Positions 44,521-54,510 are shown, numbered from the stretch's first letter. The stretch is 64,000 nt of DNA from Chryseobacterium sp. G0186 (GCF_003815675.1 NZ_CP033918.1:496001-560000), one strand, 5' to 3'. Numbers and translations: made by a program. The notes: generated by a model not told the origin, from the letters alone.

Positions 44521-45690
44521 TTGAAAGAGAAATTTCTTAAAATACTATTAAACCCTAAATATATATTTGGGGTTTATCTTATTATATCGGTTGTTACCGC
44601 AATTTCCAAATATCTTAGAGGAGATTATGCGATCAATAATTATCTGATCTTTAAAAATGTGTTCTTTAATACCATTCATCAGAAAAGCCTATTTATCCAT
44701 TATCCTGACCTCTACTTTGACTTGAATCATTACGGTGTATTTTTCAGTGCATTGATTGCCCCGTTTGCCATGATGCCAGACTGGTTGGGGATTTCCCTGT
44801 GGAATGTTGCCAATACCTTTATCTTTATTTATGGAATTTATAAACTGCCTTTTTCAGATTCAAAAAAAGCGATTTTTGGATTGCTTTGTCTTCAGGAATA
44901 CATCACAGCAGCCTTAAGTTTACAGTTTAATGTAGCACTGACGGGGCTTTTACTGTTATCAGCAGTGTATATCTATGAAAGAAAGGAGGTAAAGTCAGTA
45001 ACTGCAATTTTAGTAGGAATATTTGTGAAAATCTATGGAATTGTAGGTCTTACCCAGTTTTTCTTTATTAAAAACAAGACTAAATTTATTCTTTCGGGGG
45101 TTGTTATTGCGGCTGTGTTTTTTGCACTTCCTATGGTGTATTCAAGCCCGAAGTTTGTCATTCAATGCTATTCAGACTGGTTTCAGTCTATTGTAGAGAA
45201 AAACAGTGAAAACCAGGTTCTTGGAAATATGCAGGATATCTCATTGATGGGCTTTGTCAGAAGAGTTTTAGGAGATGCATCCATTTCAAACTTGGTGTTT
45301 TTAGCATTTGGATTACCCCTTTTTGCTTTACCTTACATTAGAATTAAGCAATACAAACATTATGCTTTCCAATTAATGATTTTAGCTTCAACATTGCTGT
45401 TTTTAGTATTGTTTAGCTCCAGTTCAGAATCTCCAACGTATATTATTGCGGTGGTAGGAGTTTTAATCTGGTTTTTCCTGCAAAAGGAAAGAACGCCGTT
45501 CATTATCGGATTGCTTGTTTTTGTTATTATTTTTACATGTTTTTCAACTTCGGATCTATTTCCGAAATTTGTAAAAGAAAATTATATTATAAAATACTCC
45601 TTAAAGGCCGTACCTTGCATTGTCATTTGGTTTAGGGTAACCTATGAACTTTTAACCAAGGATTTTGATAAAAATTACAGCCTGAATTAA
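44521..45690 (+). CDS. Polytopic membrane glycosyltransferase, GT87-like
   Basis: 389 residues with roughly ten membrane segments and few long soluble loops. An early extracytoplasmic loop contains DYAINNY and FIHYPDLYFDLNHYGVFFSALIAPFAMMPDW, the position and style of GT-C/GT87 enzymes that transfer sugars from a polyprenyl-phosphate donor. The start must be TTG (44521), since no nearby in-frame ATG exists. It heads a cluster with a GT2 enzyme, a polysaccharide deacetylase and a GT4 enzyme. Confidence 0.7.
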   Translation: MKEKFLKILLNPKYIFGVYLIISVVTAISKYLRGDYAINNYLIFKNVFFNTIHQKSLFIHYPDLYFDLNHYGVFFSALIAPFAMMPDWLGISLWNVANTFIFIYGIYKLPFSDSKKAIFGLLCLQEYITAALSLQFNVALTGLLLLSAVYIYERKEVKSVTAILVGIFVKIYGIVGLTQFFFIKNKTKFILSGVVIAAVFFALPMVYSSPKFVIQCYSDWFQSIVEKNSENQVLGNMQDISLMGFVRRVLGDASISNLVFLAFGLPLFALPYIRIKQYKHYAFQLMILASTLLFLVLFSSSSESPTYIIAVVGVLIWFFLQKERTPFIIGLLVFVIIFTCFSTSDLFPKFVKENYIIKYSLKAVPCIVIWFRVTYELLTKDFDKNYSLN

Positions 45691-45695
45691 TAAAT

Positions 45696-46625
45696 ATGAA
45701 GAAAATTTCAATTGTAATTCCCGCCTACAACGAAGAAGGAAATGTAGCCATGATTCATCAGAAAATCAAGGCGGTTTTTGACGGGTTAAGCAACTATGAC
45801 TTTGAAATCATATTTGTAAACGATGGAAGCAGGGACAATACCCAGCAAAAACTTGAAGAACTTTCAAGTACCTATGATGAAGTTAGATTCATCGAATTCT
45901 CAAGAAACTTTGGTCACCAACCTGCTGTAAAGGCCGGGATGGATAACGCTCAGGGAAATGCTGTCATTTCAATGGACGGAGATCTTCAGCATCCGCCGGA
46001 ACTTATTCCGGAAATGATCAAAAAATGGGAAGAAGGATACGATGTGGTCTTTACGGTAAGAACCTATCCTAAGGAAATTTCCCTTTTTAAAAGAAAAACA
46101 TCCGACCTTTTTTATAAACTTTTATCAAGTCTGTCTGATGTTAATTTAACCAAAGGAGGCGGTTCAGATTTCAGATTGATGGATGCCAATGCTGTTGAAG
46201 TGATGCGTAAATTCAATGAAGATGATCTATTCCTTAGAGGATTAACAAGTTGGATGGGGTTCAAGCAGATAGGAATTGATTTTACAGCTAGTGAAAGATT
46301 GTCGGGAGAGAGCAGCTATAACCTTAAAAAGATGTTCACCTTTGCATTTACCGGGATTACGGCATTCAGTGTGAAACCCCTTTATCTGGCGGCTTATTTG
46401 GGCTTCCTGTTTTCGGCTATTTCAATCATAGGCTATGGAGTTTATGTAATTCATTCCTTTATTGCCCACACAGAGATTTCAGGTTGGGCATCCTTAATCA
46501 TGACTATGGTGTTCTTTGGAGGGCTTCAGCTGATTATTATGGGAATTATGGGAATTTATTTGGGGAAAATATTTAAACAGGTGAAAGACAGACCTAATTA
46601 TATTATTAAAAACAAAAATTTTTAA
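45696..46625 (+). CDS. Glycosyltransferase family 2, polyprenyl-phosphate type
   Basis: 309 residues: N-terminal GT-A domain (ISIVIPAYNEEGNVAMI, FVNDGSRDNT, SMDGDLQHPPELIPEMI with the metal-binding D-x-D region) and two C-terminal membrane segments (~235-300). This is the DPM1/GtrB/ArnC layout that loads a sugar onto undecaprenyl phosphate. The preceding GT-C-like enzyme could use that lipid-linked sugar. Gap to the next gene is one base. Confidence 0.9.
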   Translation: MKKISIVIPAYNEEGNVAMIHQKIKAVFDGLSNYDFEIIFVNDGSRDNTQQKLEELSSTYDEVRFIEFSRNFGHQPAVKAGMDNAQGNAVISMDGDLQHPPELIPEMIKKWEEGYDVVFTVRTYPKEISLFKRKTSDLFYKLLSSLSDVNLTKGGGSDFRLMDANAVEVMRKFNEDDLFLRGLTSWMGFKQIGIDFTASERLSGESSYNLKKMFTFAFTGITAFSVKPLYLAAYLGFLFSAISIIGYGVYVIHSFIAHTEISGWASLIMTMVFFGGLQLIIMGIMGIYLGKIFKQVKDRPNYIIKNKNF

Positions 46626-46626
46626 A

Positions 46627-47403
46627 ATGGTTTTATTGAGTTTTGATATTGAAGAATTTGATATGCCATTTGAGTACAAAGGTGAAATTTCCTTTGAAAA
46701 GCAAATTTCAATTTCGCAGACAGGACTAGAAAGGATCTTGGATATCCTTAAAAAATATAATGCCAAGGCTACTTTCTTTTCTACGGTAGTCTTTGCAGAA
46801 AACAGCAAGCACCTTATTGAAAGGTTGTTGAATGACGGGCACGAATTGGCCTCTCACACTTGGTTCCATTCAGAATTTGAAGAGAAACACCTGAAAGAAT
46901 CAAGAGAAAGACTGGAAGAATTATTCTCAACAAAGGTAACAGGATTAAGAATGCCGAGAATGATGCCGGTAGATGAAAAAGCAGTTGAAAAAGCAGGATA
47001 TTCCTACAATTCTTCTATTAATCCTACATTTTTACCGGGAAGATATAACAATTTAAAAGTATCAAGAACGTACTTTAAAGAAGGAAATGTAACCCAGATT
47101 CCTGCCTCTGTGTCGCCCAACTTCCGTGTTCCATTATTTTGGTTAAGTTTTCACAATTTTCCATTATCATTCTATAAAAAACTGGCTTCTGATACCTTGA
47201 AAAAAGATAAGTATCTGAATATCTATTTCCATCCGTGGGAATTTGCGGAAATCAAGGACGAAGCTTTTAAACTTCCTGGGTTTACCGTAAAAAATTCAGG
47301 GAAAGATATGGTAGAAAGATTTGATTTATTTGTAGGCTGGTTAAAAGAAAAAGGACATGCATTCGGTACATTTCAGGAATTTCAAAAACAGATCCAACGA
47401 TGA
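46627..47403 (+). CDS. Polysaccharide deacetylase family protein
   Basis: 258 residues, cytoplasmic by lack of a signal peptide. LLSFDIEEFDMPFEYKG has the first active-site Asp, SHTWFHSEFEEKHL the His-x-x-x-His metal site, and LRMPRMMPVDEKAVEKAGYSYNSS the later conserved region; HPWEF near the end carries the last His. It resembles the group that trims acetyl groups from glycan precursors in envelope polysaccharide clusters. Its end overlaps the GT4 gene by four bases. Confidence 0.88.
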   Translation: MVLLSFDIEEFDMPFEYKGEISFEKQISISQTGLERILDILKKYNAKATFFSTVVFAENSKHLIERLLNDGHELASHTWFHSEFEEKHLKESRERLEELFSTKVTGLRMPRMMPVDEKAVEKAGYSYNSSINPTFLPGRYNNLKVSRTYFKEGNVTQIPASVSPNFRVPLFWLSFHNFPLSFYKKLASDTLKKDKYLNIYFHPWEFAEIKDEAFKLPGFTVKNSGKDMVERFDLFVGWLKEKGHAFGTFQEFQKQIQR

Positions 47404-48497
47404 AAATTGCCTTTGACGCAAAGCGTTTTTTCCACAATACTTCAGGATTAGGAAATTATTCACGAGATCTTGTAAGAATACTTTCAGAATATTACCCCAA
47501 TAATGAATATCTACTGCTTAACAAGAACAAATCTGAGCGTGGAAAAGATATTCTGGATGGCACCCATGTTAAGTTTGTAGAGACTTCAAAAGGAAACTTT
47601 TCCCGACAGCTTGCAATGGGAAAGGATGCCCAAAAGCAGGGAGCCGATATTTTCCATGGATTATCAGGTGAACTTCCCTTGAAATGGGATCAGAAACCAA
47701 TTAAAAAGATTGTTACCATTCATGATCTGATCTTTGTAAGATATCCGCAGTATTACTCTTTCTTTGATCGGAAAATTCATCTTTGGAAGTTCAGAAAGGC
47801 TGCCCATATAGCTGATAAGATTATTGCTATTTCAGAACAGACCAAAAGAGATATTGTACAGTACCTCCAAATTCCTGAAAGTAAGATTGAAGTGATTTAT
47901 CAAGGCTGTCATAAGGCTTTTAAAGAACAGCAGTCCGTAGAATTGATTCAGGCTACAAAAGATAAATTTAAACTTCCTGAAAACTTTATTCTGAATGTAG
48001 GAACCATTGAAGATCGCAAGAATCTGTTGAATGTGGTAAAGGCAATCAAGGGAACTGAAATTCCATTGGTAGTGGTAGGAAGAAAAACAAAATACTACCA
48101 GAAAATAGAAAGCTTTCTGAAGAAAAATAAGATGGAACAACAGGTGGTATTTCTGGAGGGAGTCTCCATGGATGAACTGGCTGTAATTTATAAACTGGCC
48201 AATATTTTTGTCTATCCAAGCTTTTTTGAGGGCTTTGGAATCCCTGTTATAGAAGCACTTTTCTCCAAGACTGTAGTGGTGACAAGCAACACAGGCTGTA
48301 TGCCGGAAGCAGGAGGAAAGGACTCTGTATATGTTGATCCGAATAATGATCTTGACATCAGGGCTAAGATAAAATTTCTTTGGGATAATGAGTCCGAGAG
48401 AAAACGCCGTGAGGAAAAGGGTTTCGAGTTTGTTCAGAAATTTAATGACGAACCCATTGCAAAGGAATTGATGAATCTTTATCAAAAAATTATCTAA
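47400..48497 (+). CDS. Glycosyltransferase family 4
   Basis: 365 residues with the GT-B fold: N-terminal acceptor half (FDAKRFFHNTSGLGNYSRDLVRIL, GADIFHGLSGELP) and a donor half with FILNVGTIEDRKNLLNVVKAI and the conserved FVYPSFFEGFGIPVIEALFSKTVVVTSNTGCMPE near residues 270-305 (E-x7-E nucleotide-sugar motif). It starts inside the last codons of the deacetylase gene. The cluster likely builds a cell-surface or lipid-linked glycan, acceptor unknown. Confidence 0.9.
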   Translation: MKIAFDAKRFFHNTSGLGNYSRDLVRILSEYYPNNEYLLLNKNKSERGKDILDGTHVKFVETSKGNFSRQLAMGKDAQKQGADIFHGLSGELPLKWDQKPIKKIVTIHDLIFVRYPQYYSFFDRKIHLWKFRKAAHIADKIIAISEQTKRDIVQYLQIPESKIEVIYQGCHKAFKEQQSVELIQATKDKFKLPENFILNVGTIEDRKNLLNVVKAIKGTEIPLVVVGRKTKYYQKIESFLKKNKMEQQVVFLEGVSMDELAVIYKLANIFVYPSFFEGFGIPVIEALFSKTVVVTSNTGCMPEAGGKDSVYVDPNNDLDIRAKIKFLWDNESERKRREEKGFEFVQKFNDEPIAKELMNLYQKII

Positions 48498-48503
48498 AAA
48501 AAC

Positions 48504-48533
48504 TTTGCATTTTAAAAATAAATCCTACATTTG
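48504..48533 (+). promoter_or_regulatory. his operon promoter
   Basis: TTTG (48504-48507), 18-nt spacer, TACATTTG (48526-48533): a full flavobacterial promoter 17 nt before the leader peptide start. Confidence 0.7.
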
Positions 48534-48550
48534 CATCACAATTCAATACA

Positions 48551-48601
48551 ATGAAACCAATTTTTTTAGCATTACATCATTATTATCATCATCTCTGTTA
48601 G
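48551..48601 (+). CDS. his operon leader peptide
   Basis: A 16-codon frame, MKPIFLALHHYYHHLC, with four His codons (48575-48580 and 48587-48592) around two Tyr codons. It lies between the his promoter and the attenuator hairpin. Stalling of the ribosome at the His codons when charged His-tRNA is scarce would free the downstream AGGCGG segment. It has no other likely function than sensing histidine. Confidence 0.88.
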   Translation: MKPIFLALHHYYHHLC

Positions 48602-48673
48602 GCGGAATTGATTGATATTTGTTTATGCTAAAATCAAAATAATTAAAAACCGTCTGAGTAAATAGACGGTTTT
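48600..48673 (+). promoter_or_regulatory. his attenuator (antiterminator and terminator)
   Basis: Terminator: AAAACCGTCT (48646-48655) with AGACGGTTTT (48664-48673), then T-run. Competing antiterminator: AGGCGG (48600-48605), which overlaps the leader stop codon, can pair with CCGTCT (48650-48655), the terminator's left arm. A ribosome at the stop codon covers AGGCGG and lets the terminator form; a ribosome stalled at the His codons leaves it free. Confidence 0.82.
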
Positions 48674-48747
48674 TTTTGTTTCCTGAATTCGCCTCAGAAA
48701 TTTTCAATAAATCAGTTTTTATTTGCTCGGACTCAACAAAGACGAAA

Positions 48748-49605
48748 ATGAGTAAATTAAAAATTGCGATCCAAAAAAGCGGCCGGCTTTATGAAGAATC
48801 TCTACAGCTTCTCAAGGACTGTGGAATCTTCGTCAACAATGGGAAAGATCAGCTAAAGGTTTCCGTAGATAATTTTCCGATGGAAATCATGTATCTCCGA
48901 AACTCAGATATTCCACAATATCTTGAAGATGGAGTGGTAGATATTGCCATTGTAGGCGAAAATCTTTTGGTTGAAAAACAGAAGAATATTCAGATTGTTG
49001 AAAAGCTTGGATTTTCAAAATGCCGTGTTTCCATCGCGGTTCCAAAGGAGATAGAAACAGATGATCTGACCTATTTTCAAGGCAAGAAAATTGCCACCTC
49101 TTATCCAAATACTCTTAAAAATTTCCTGGAAAAAAAGGGAATTACTTCAGACATTCACGTCATCTCCGGTTCTGTGGAAATAGCACCTAACATCGGACTG
49201 GCAGACGGAATCTGTGATATTGTAAGTTCCGGAAGTACCCTGTTCAAAAACGGATTACGGGAAACTGTTACCTTATTGAAATCAGAAGCTGTCTTGGCAC
49301 AGACACCGCAGCTATCCTCCGAAAAATTAATGATTCTTGATAAGTTTTTATTCAGAATTAATGCTGTTTTAAAGGCAAAGAACTCAAAATATATCCTGAT
49401 GAATGTTCCCAATGATAAGATTCAAAAGATTGCAGATGTACTTCCTGTGCTGAAAAGTCCCACAGTAATTCCATTGGCAGAAGAAGGATGGAGCAGTATT
49501 CATTCTGTGATTGATGAAGAACGATTCTGGGAAGTGATTGATGAACTGAAAGAAAACGGAGCGCAGGATATCCTCATTATCCCAATTGATAAAATGGTGA
49601 TTTAA
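48748..49605 (+). CDS. hisG: ATP phosphoribosyltransferase (long form)
   Basis: First step of histidine synthesis: PRPP plus ATP to phosphoribosyl-ATP, inhibited by histidine. 285 residues from the ATG at 48748 (MSKLKIAIQKSGRLYEESLQLL); upstream in-frame codons at 48676 lie in the attenuator region and are not expected to be translated. GICDIVSSGSTLFKNGLRE near residue 155-170 is the PRPP site region. The last ~75 residues (MNVPNDKIQKIADVLPVLKSPTVIPL) form the HisG_C regulatory domain, so HisZ is not needed. Confidence 0.95.
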   Translation: MSKLKIAIQKSGRLYEESLQLLKDCGIFVNNGKDQLKVSVDNFPMEIMYLRNSDIPQYLEDGVVDIAIVGENLLVEKQKNIQIVEKLGFSKCRVSIAVPKEIETDDLTYFQGKKIATSYPNTLKNFLEKKGITSDIHVISGSVEIAPNIGLADGICDIVSSGSTLFKNGLRETVTLLKSEAVLAQTPQLSSEKLMILDKFLFRINAVLKAKNSKYILMNVPNDKIQKIADVLPVLKSPTVIPLAEEGWSSIHSVIDEERFWEVIDELKENGAQDILIIPIDKMVI

Positions 49606-49642
49606 ACGAGGAAATAAAGGTTTTTAACGATTAAAAAGATAA

Positions 49643-49774
49643 TAAACCATTAAGAAGCATGAAGAGTTTAAGATTAATTAAGTTTTCATCTAAAATGAAT
49701 AAAGCGAATTGCTTACAATAGCTTCAACTATTTTCTTAATACTTCTAAATCCCTTAAAAAGCCTTAATGGTTTA
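49643..49774. repeat. Inverted repeat, MITE-like, within his operon
   Basis: TAAACCATTAAG (49643-49654) and its exact inverse CTTAATGGTTTA (49763-49774) bound a 132-nt piece. Partly matching sequence continues inward (TTTAAGATTAATTAAG on the left, CTTAATACTTCTAAATCCCTT on the right). It fills the hisG-hisD gap and encodes nothing. It looks like a small palindromic dispersed element. Confidence 0.6.
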
Positions 49775-49801
49775 AAAGATTAACAATCAATTTATAATAA
49801 G

Positions 49802-51076
49802 ATGAAAATATATCAATATCCCAAAAAAGATACATGGAATGAGCTTGTAAAGCGGCCTGTTTTTGAGCAGGAAGAAATCTCAGGGCTTGTGACAGGAATA
49901 TTTGAGGAAGTTAAAAATAATGGAGATAAAGCTTTAAAGGAATTCAACAGAAAGTTTGACAAAGCAGAAACAGAAATCCTTTTTGTTACAGACGAAGAAA
50001 TTAAAACTGCAGAAAATCAGATCGGTAACGATTTGAAAGTGGCAATTCAACAGGCAAAGGAAAACATCTCTAAGTTTCACACGTCCCAAATCCCTGAAAT
50101 TCAGAAGATAGAAACTACAAAAGGCGTTGTTTGCTGGAGAGAAAACCGAGCGGTTGAGAAAGTAGGAATTTATATTCCGGGAGGTACCGCTCCCTTATTT
50201 TCAACGGTACTAATGCTTGCGGTACCTGCCAATCTGGCCGGATGTAAAGAAATCATTCTTTGTACACCTCCTGATAAAAACGGAAATATTAATCCTGCTA
50301 TTTTGTATACGGCAAAACTTTGTGGAGTGTCCAGAATCGTTAAGACGGGAGGAGCTCAAGCAGTTGCGGCAATGACTTTAGGAACAGAGACTATACCTAA
50401 AGTTGATAAGATTTTTGGTCCGGGAAATCAGTTTGTAGTGGCTGCAAAAGAATATGCTCAACGTTACGGAGTAGCGATTGATATGCCTGCGGGTCCAAGT
50501 GAAGTTCTAGTTATTGCCGATGAACAGGCAGTCCCTGAATTTTGTGCTGCGGATCTCCTTTCGCAGGCAGAACACGGAAGCGACAGTCAGGTTGTTTTTC
50601 TTACGACTGATCTTAAAGTGTTTAATGAGACAATCGAGGCTGTTGAACAGCAAATCAAACGTTTACCTAGAAATGAAATGGCTATTCAGGCGCTGGAGAA
50701 TAGTTATTTTATATTAGTGAATAGTCTAGAAGAAGCTCTTGAGTTCAGTAATCTTTATGCACCGGAACACCTTATACTGGCGATCAATGATTTTGAGAAA
50801 TATACTCCCAAAATTCAGAATGCAGGATCTGTTTTCCTTGGAAACTATTCCTGCGAAAGTGCCGGAGATTATGCCAGCGGAACAAATCATACGCTTCCTA
50901 CCAATTCTTATGCAAGAAATTATAGTGGTGTTTCTCTGGACAGTTTTGTCAAGAAGATTACGTTCCAGCACTTATCCCAAGAAGGACTTCAGAACTTAGG
51001 AAAAGCGATAGAAATAATGGCAGAGGCAGAAGGTCTGTTTGCCCACAAAAATGCAGTATCAATCAGATTAAAATAA
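49802..51076 (+). CDS. hisD: Histidinol dehydrogenase
   Basis: Zn-dependent oxidation of histidinol to histidine, using two NAD. 424 residues, the usual length. Conserved stretches are VGIYIPGGTAPLFSTVLML near 120, KIFGPGNQFVVAAKEYAQ, DMPAGPSEVLVIAD near 230, DLLSQAEHGSDSQV with Zn ligands Gln and His, and NLYAPEHLIL near 320. Separated from hisG by a repeat of about 200 nt, tightly followed by hisC. Confidence 0.97.
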   Translation: MKIYQYPKKDTWNELVKRPVFEQEEISGLVTGIFEEVKNNGDKALKEFNRKFDKAETEILFVTDEEIKTAENQIGNDLKVAIQQAKENISKFHTSQIPEIQKIETTKGVVCWRENRAVEKVGIYIPGGTAPLFSTVLMLAVPANLAGCKEIILCTPPDKNGNINPAILYTAKLCGVSRIVKTGGAQAVAAMTLGTETIPKVDKIFGPGNQFVVAAKEYAQRYGVAIDMPAGPSEVLVIADEQAVPEFCAADLLSQAEHGSDSQVVFLTTDLKVFNETIEAVEQQIKRLPRNEMAIQALENSYFILVNSLEEALEFSNLYAPEHLILAINDFEKYTPKIQNAGSVFLGNYSCESAGDYASGTNHTLPTNSYARNYSGVSLDSFVKKITFQHLSQEGLQNLGKAIEIMAEAEGLFAHKNAVSIRLK

Positions 51077-51080
51077 TACA

Positions 51081-52112
51081 ATGAACACAATCAGTATCAA
51101 TACCTTAGTAAGAGAAAATATATTAAAACTACAGCCTTATATCAGTTTCAGAGATCACAATGAATTTAATGCCCCTGTATTTCTGGATGCGAATGAAAGT
51201 CCGTTTGGTGACTGTAACCGTTATCCGGATTCTACCCAGAAGCAGCTAAAAAACAGATTAGCGGAACTTAAAAATGTTTCTCAATCACAGATTGCCATAG
51301 GAAATGGAAGTGATGAATTGATTGATTTAATCATTAAGATTTTCTGTGAACCTAAAAAAGATTCTATCCTGATGATGAACCCATCATTTGCGATGTATGG
51401 TTTTTACGCTACCATTAATGAAAATAAGGTCTTACAACTTAATCTGGATGAAAATTTCGACATTGTAAAGAATGAATTTTTAAGGATCATCAATGAACAG
51501 TCTATTAAGGTTTTCTTTCTGTGTTCGCCCAATAATCCAACCGGAAACAGCGTTGATGATATTGAGTTTTACCTTCAAAACTTTAACGGAATCGTAGTGG
51601 TAGACGAAGCATACATTGAATTTTCAGGGAAAAAATCAAGTCTGGAGCTTTTGAATAAATATCCTAACCTCATTGTTCTTCAGACTTTTTCAAAAGCATG
51701 GGGAATTGCAGGGGCAAGAGTGGGAATGGCATACGCTTCTGAAGAAATTATTACGCTGATTAATACCGTAAAAGCACCTTATAACGTAAATGTTTTAAGT
51801 CAGGATCTGATTTTAAAAACATTAGATGATAAAAGCAGACTTCAGGAAAATGTTAATGCTATTTTAGAAGAAAAAGCTTGGTTGCAGGAGCAGTTCAATG
51901 CTATTGATTGTATTGCAAAGGTATTTCCTACAGATGCCAATTTCTTTTTGATTAAAATGAAGAATGTAGATAAAGTATATGGAAAAATGCTTGAACAGGA
52001 GATTTTAACCAGCAGAAGAGACCCTGCAATTCCGGGATGCATCAGAATTAATGTAGGTAACCGTCAGGACAATGAAAAATTAATCAATCTTTTAAAAAAT
52101 ATATCCGAATGA
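51081..52112 (+). CDS. hisC: Histidinol-phosphate aminotransferase
   Basis: PLP enzyme of 343 residues making histidinol phosphate from imidazole acetol phosphate and glutamate. Visible: [30 protein letters not shown] near 155, [10 protein letters not shown] with the Asp that holds PLP, and the PLP lysine in [14 protein letters not shown] near 210. Four nt after hisD; its last bases overlap hisB, indicating coupled translation. Confidence 0.95.
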   Translation: MNTISINTLVRENILKLQPYISFRDHNEFNAPVFLDANESPFGDCNRYPDSTQKQLKNRLAELKNVSQSQIAIGNGSDELIDLIIKIFCEPKKDSILMMNPSFAMYGFYATINENKVLQLNLDENFDIVKNEFLRIINEQSIKVFFLCSPNNPTGNSVDDIEFYLQNFNGIVVVDEAYIEFSGKKSSLELLNKYPNLIVLQTFSKAWGIAGARVGMAYASEEIITLINTVKAPYNVNVLSQDLILKTLDDKSRLQENVNAILEEKAWLQEQFNAIDCIAKVFPTDANFFLIKMKNVDKVYGKMLEQEILTSRRDPAIPGCIRINVGNRQDNEKLINLLKNISE

Positions 52113-53203
52113 AAAAAGTGCTGTTTATAGATCGGGATGGAACACTTATCATGGAACCGCCCACAGATTTTCAGGTAGACTCATTGGAAAAACTTGAGTT
52201 TTATCCCGGCGTTTTCAGGAATCTTTCAAGAATAGCCAACGAACTTGATTACGAACTGGTAATGGTCACCAATCAGGATGGTCTGGGAACAGAAAGCTTT
52301 CCACTGGAAGACTTTTTAAAACCCCATGAAAAAATGATACAGGCTTTTGAAAATGAGGGAATCATCTTTAGTGAAATTTTGATTGATAAAAGTTTTGAGA
52401 ATGAAGGCCTATCCACCAGAAAACCCGGAACAGGAATGCTCGGAAAATACATCTATGGAAATTATGATCTGGAAAATTCCTATGTAATTGGTGATCGAGT
52501 TACAGATGTTCAATTAGCTAATAACTTGGGTTCTAAGTCTATCTTCCTAAATAAAAGCTTTAATGATCAGGCTGACCTTGTTACCACAGAATGGAATGAG
52601 ATTTATCAATTCTTAAAGGAGGGAATGAGAAACGCAAAGGTGTACAGAAAAACCAATGAAACTGAAATAGAAATTGAAGTCAATATCGATGGAAGCGGAA
52701 AATCTGAAATTTCAACCGGGCTTCATTTCTTTGATCACATGCTGGAGCAGATCGCAAGACACGGCAATATGGATCTTACAATTAAAGTAGACGGAGATCT
52801 TGCAGTAGATGAACACCACACAATTGAAGATACCGGAATTGTATTAGGAGAAGCTATCGTAAAGGCATTAGGAAAGAAAAAAGGAATTGAGCGGTATGGC
52901 TTTCTGCTTCCTATGGATGATTGTCTCTCACAGGTAGCCATTGATTTTGGCGGTAGATCATGGTTGGTTTGGGATGCTGAATTTAAAAGAGAAAAAATAG
53001 GAGATGTGCCCACGGAAATGTTCTTTCACTTTTTCAAATCATTTACAGACTCCTCAAAATCCAATCTGAACATCAAGGCAGAAGGAGAAAATGAACACCA
53101 TAAGATAGAATCTATTTTCAAGGCGTTTGCCAAAGCGGTTAAGATGGCTGTCAACCAGTCGGATGCCAATTACAATTTACCCTCAACAAAAGGAAGTTTA
53201 TAA
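52109..53203 (+). CDS. hisB: Bifunctional histidinol-phosphatase / imidazoleglycerol-phosphate dehydratase
   Basis: 364-residue fusion. N-terminal HAD phosphatase ([13 protein letters not shown] near residue 6 with the nucleophile Asp; [20 protein letters not shown]). C-terminal dehydratase from ~170 with two metal-binding histidine motifs, [13 protein letters not shown] and [14 protein letters not shown], and a third, [17 protein letters not shown]. The phosphatase half usually holds a Zn-binding Cys loop in enterobacteria; here CxH-type ligands are not evident, as in many Bacteroidota HisB. Overlaps hisC by four bases. Confidence 0.95.
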   Translation: MKKVLFIDRDGTLIMEPPTDFQVDSLEKLEFYPGVFRNLSRIANELDYELVMVTNQDGLGTESFPLEDFLKPHEKMIQAFENEGIIFSEILIDKSFENEGLSTRKPGTGMLGKYIYGNYDLENSYVIGDRVTDVQLANNLGSKSIFLNKSFNDQADLVTTEWNEIYQFLKEGMRNAKVYRKTNETEIEIEVNIDGSGKSEISTGLHFFDHMLEQIARHGNMDLTIKVDGDLAVDEHHTIEDTGIVLGEAIVKALGKKKGIERYGFLLPMDDCLSQVAIDFGGRSWLVWDAEFKREKIGDVPTEMFFHFFKSFTDSSKSNLNIKAEGENEHHKIESIFKAFAKAVKMAVNQSDANYNLPSTKGSL

Positions 53204-53206
53204 CGT

Positions 53207-53788
53207 ATGATTGCAATAATAAAATATAACGGAGGCAATGTAAGCTCTGTTCAGAATGCACTTAACAGGCTTAAAATAGACTCCGTGATTACGGATGATC
53301 CCGAGCAGATCTTAAAGGCCGATAAGGTTATTTTTCCTGGTGTAGGAGAAGCATCTTCAACAATGAAAGTATTAAAGGAAAAGGGTCTTGATGTGCTTAT
53401 TCCAAGCCTGAAACAGCCTGTTTTGGGAATTTGCCTGGGAATGCAGCTGATGTGTAAAGGAAACGAAGAAGGAAATACAGAAGGAATGGGGATTTTTGAC
53501 ATCAACGTAAAACGATTTCCCCCTCAGGGACTTGTTCCTCATATGGGTTGGAATACTGTTTCAGGTAAGGATTTTTCATTGTTTGCTGAGATTGAAAATG
53601 AGAGTGATGTATATTTTGTCCACAGCTATTATTGCGAACTGTCAGATTTCACCACTTCAGTATGTAATTATATTTTGCCGTTCAGTGCTTCATTGCAAAA
53701 AGATAATTTTTATGCAATGCAGTTTCACCCTGAAAAATCGGGAAGCATAGGCAGTCAGATACTTACTAACTTTATAAACTTATCATGA
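53207..53788 (+). CDS. hisH: Imidazole glycerol phosphate synthase, glutaminase subunit
   Basis: Class I glutamine amidotransferase of 193 residues that supplies ammonia to HisF. Nucleophile Cys in [15 protein letters not shown] near residue 80; His and Glu in [13 protein letters not shown] near 175. [13 protein letters not shown] is the standard N-terminus. Three nt after hisB; end overlaps hisA. Confidence 0.96.
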   Translation: MIAIIKYNGGNVSSVQNALNRLKIDSVITDDPEQILKADKVIFPGVGEASSTMKVLKEKGLDVLIPSLKQPVLGICLGMQLMCKGNEEGNTEGMGIFDINVKRFPPQGLVPHMGWNTVSGKDFSLFAEIENESDVYFVHSYYCELSDFTTSVCNYILPFSASLQKDNFYAMQFHPEKSGSIGSQILTNFINLS

Positions 53789-54510
53789 TGAAGATTATTC
53801 CGGCTATTGATATTATTGATGGAAAATGTGTGCGTTTGTCCAAGGGAGATTACTCCACAAAGAAAATATACAATGAAAACCCTGTGGAAGTGGCTAAAGA
53901 GTTTGAAGGCTTTGGAATTCAGTTTCTTCACTTGGTAGATCTTGATGGAGCCAAATCCAAGCATATTGTGAATCAAAAAGTATTGGAAGATATAGCCCGT
54001 TCAACTTCACTCCACATTGATTTTGGAGGTGGATTGAAGACTCAGGAGGATATCGAAACAGCATTCAATTCCGGTGCGAAGCAGATTACACTCGGAAGTA
54101 TTGCGGTTCAGGACCCGGAATTTTGTTATACTGCTATTGAAAAATATGGTCCAGAAAAAATTATTCTGGGAGCAGACTGTGACAACAGAAAAATAAAGAC
54201 TTCAGGCTGGCAGGAGGAAAGTGACAGGGATATTGTTGATTTCATTCTTGAATATCAAGAAAAAGGAGTTCAGAATACTATTTGTACTGATATTTCCAAG
54301 GATGGAATGCTGGAAGGTCCCTCTACAGGCCTGTATATTGAGATTTTATATAAAACTTCAGTTCAGTTGGTAGCCAGTGGTGGTATTTCCGGGATCAAGG
54401 ATGTGCATAAAATGAAAGATATCGGATGTTCCGGGACAATTATCGGAAAAGCAATTTATGAGGGAAGAATAAGCCTCCAACAACTTCAAAATTTTATTGA
54501 AAATGCTTAA
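53785..54510 (+). CDS. hisA: ProFAR isomerase
   Basis: TIM-barrel isomerase of 241 residues converting ProFAR to PRFAR. Active-site Asp in [15 protein letters not shown] near residue 9, and the second in [14 protein letters not shown] near 170; phosphate-binding loops in DFGGGLKT and VASGGISG. Two ATG codons in a row (53785, 53788); either could start. Overlaps hisH by 4 nt and hisF by 8 nt. Confidence 0.96.
   Translation: MMKIIPAIDIIDGKCVRLSKGDYSTKKIYNENPVEVAKEFEGFGIQFLHLVDLDGAKSKHIVNQKVLEDIARSTSLHIDFGGGLKTQEDIETAFNSGAKQITLGSIAVQDPEFCYTAIEKYGPEKIILGADCDNRKIKTSGWQEESDRDIVDFILEYQEKGVQNTICTDISKDGMLEGPSTGLYIEILYKTSVQLVASGGISGIKDVHKMKDIGCSGTIIGKAIYEGRISLQQLQNFIENA

Noticed and set aside
47832-48485. 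217-residue open frame on the minus strand
   Set aside because: Antisense to the GT4 gene, whose motifs are fully intact; composition is that of a shadow frame.
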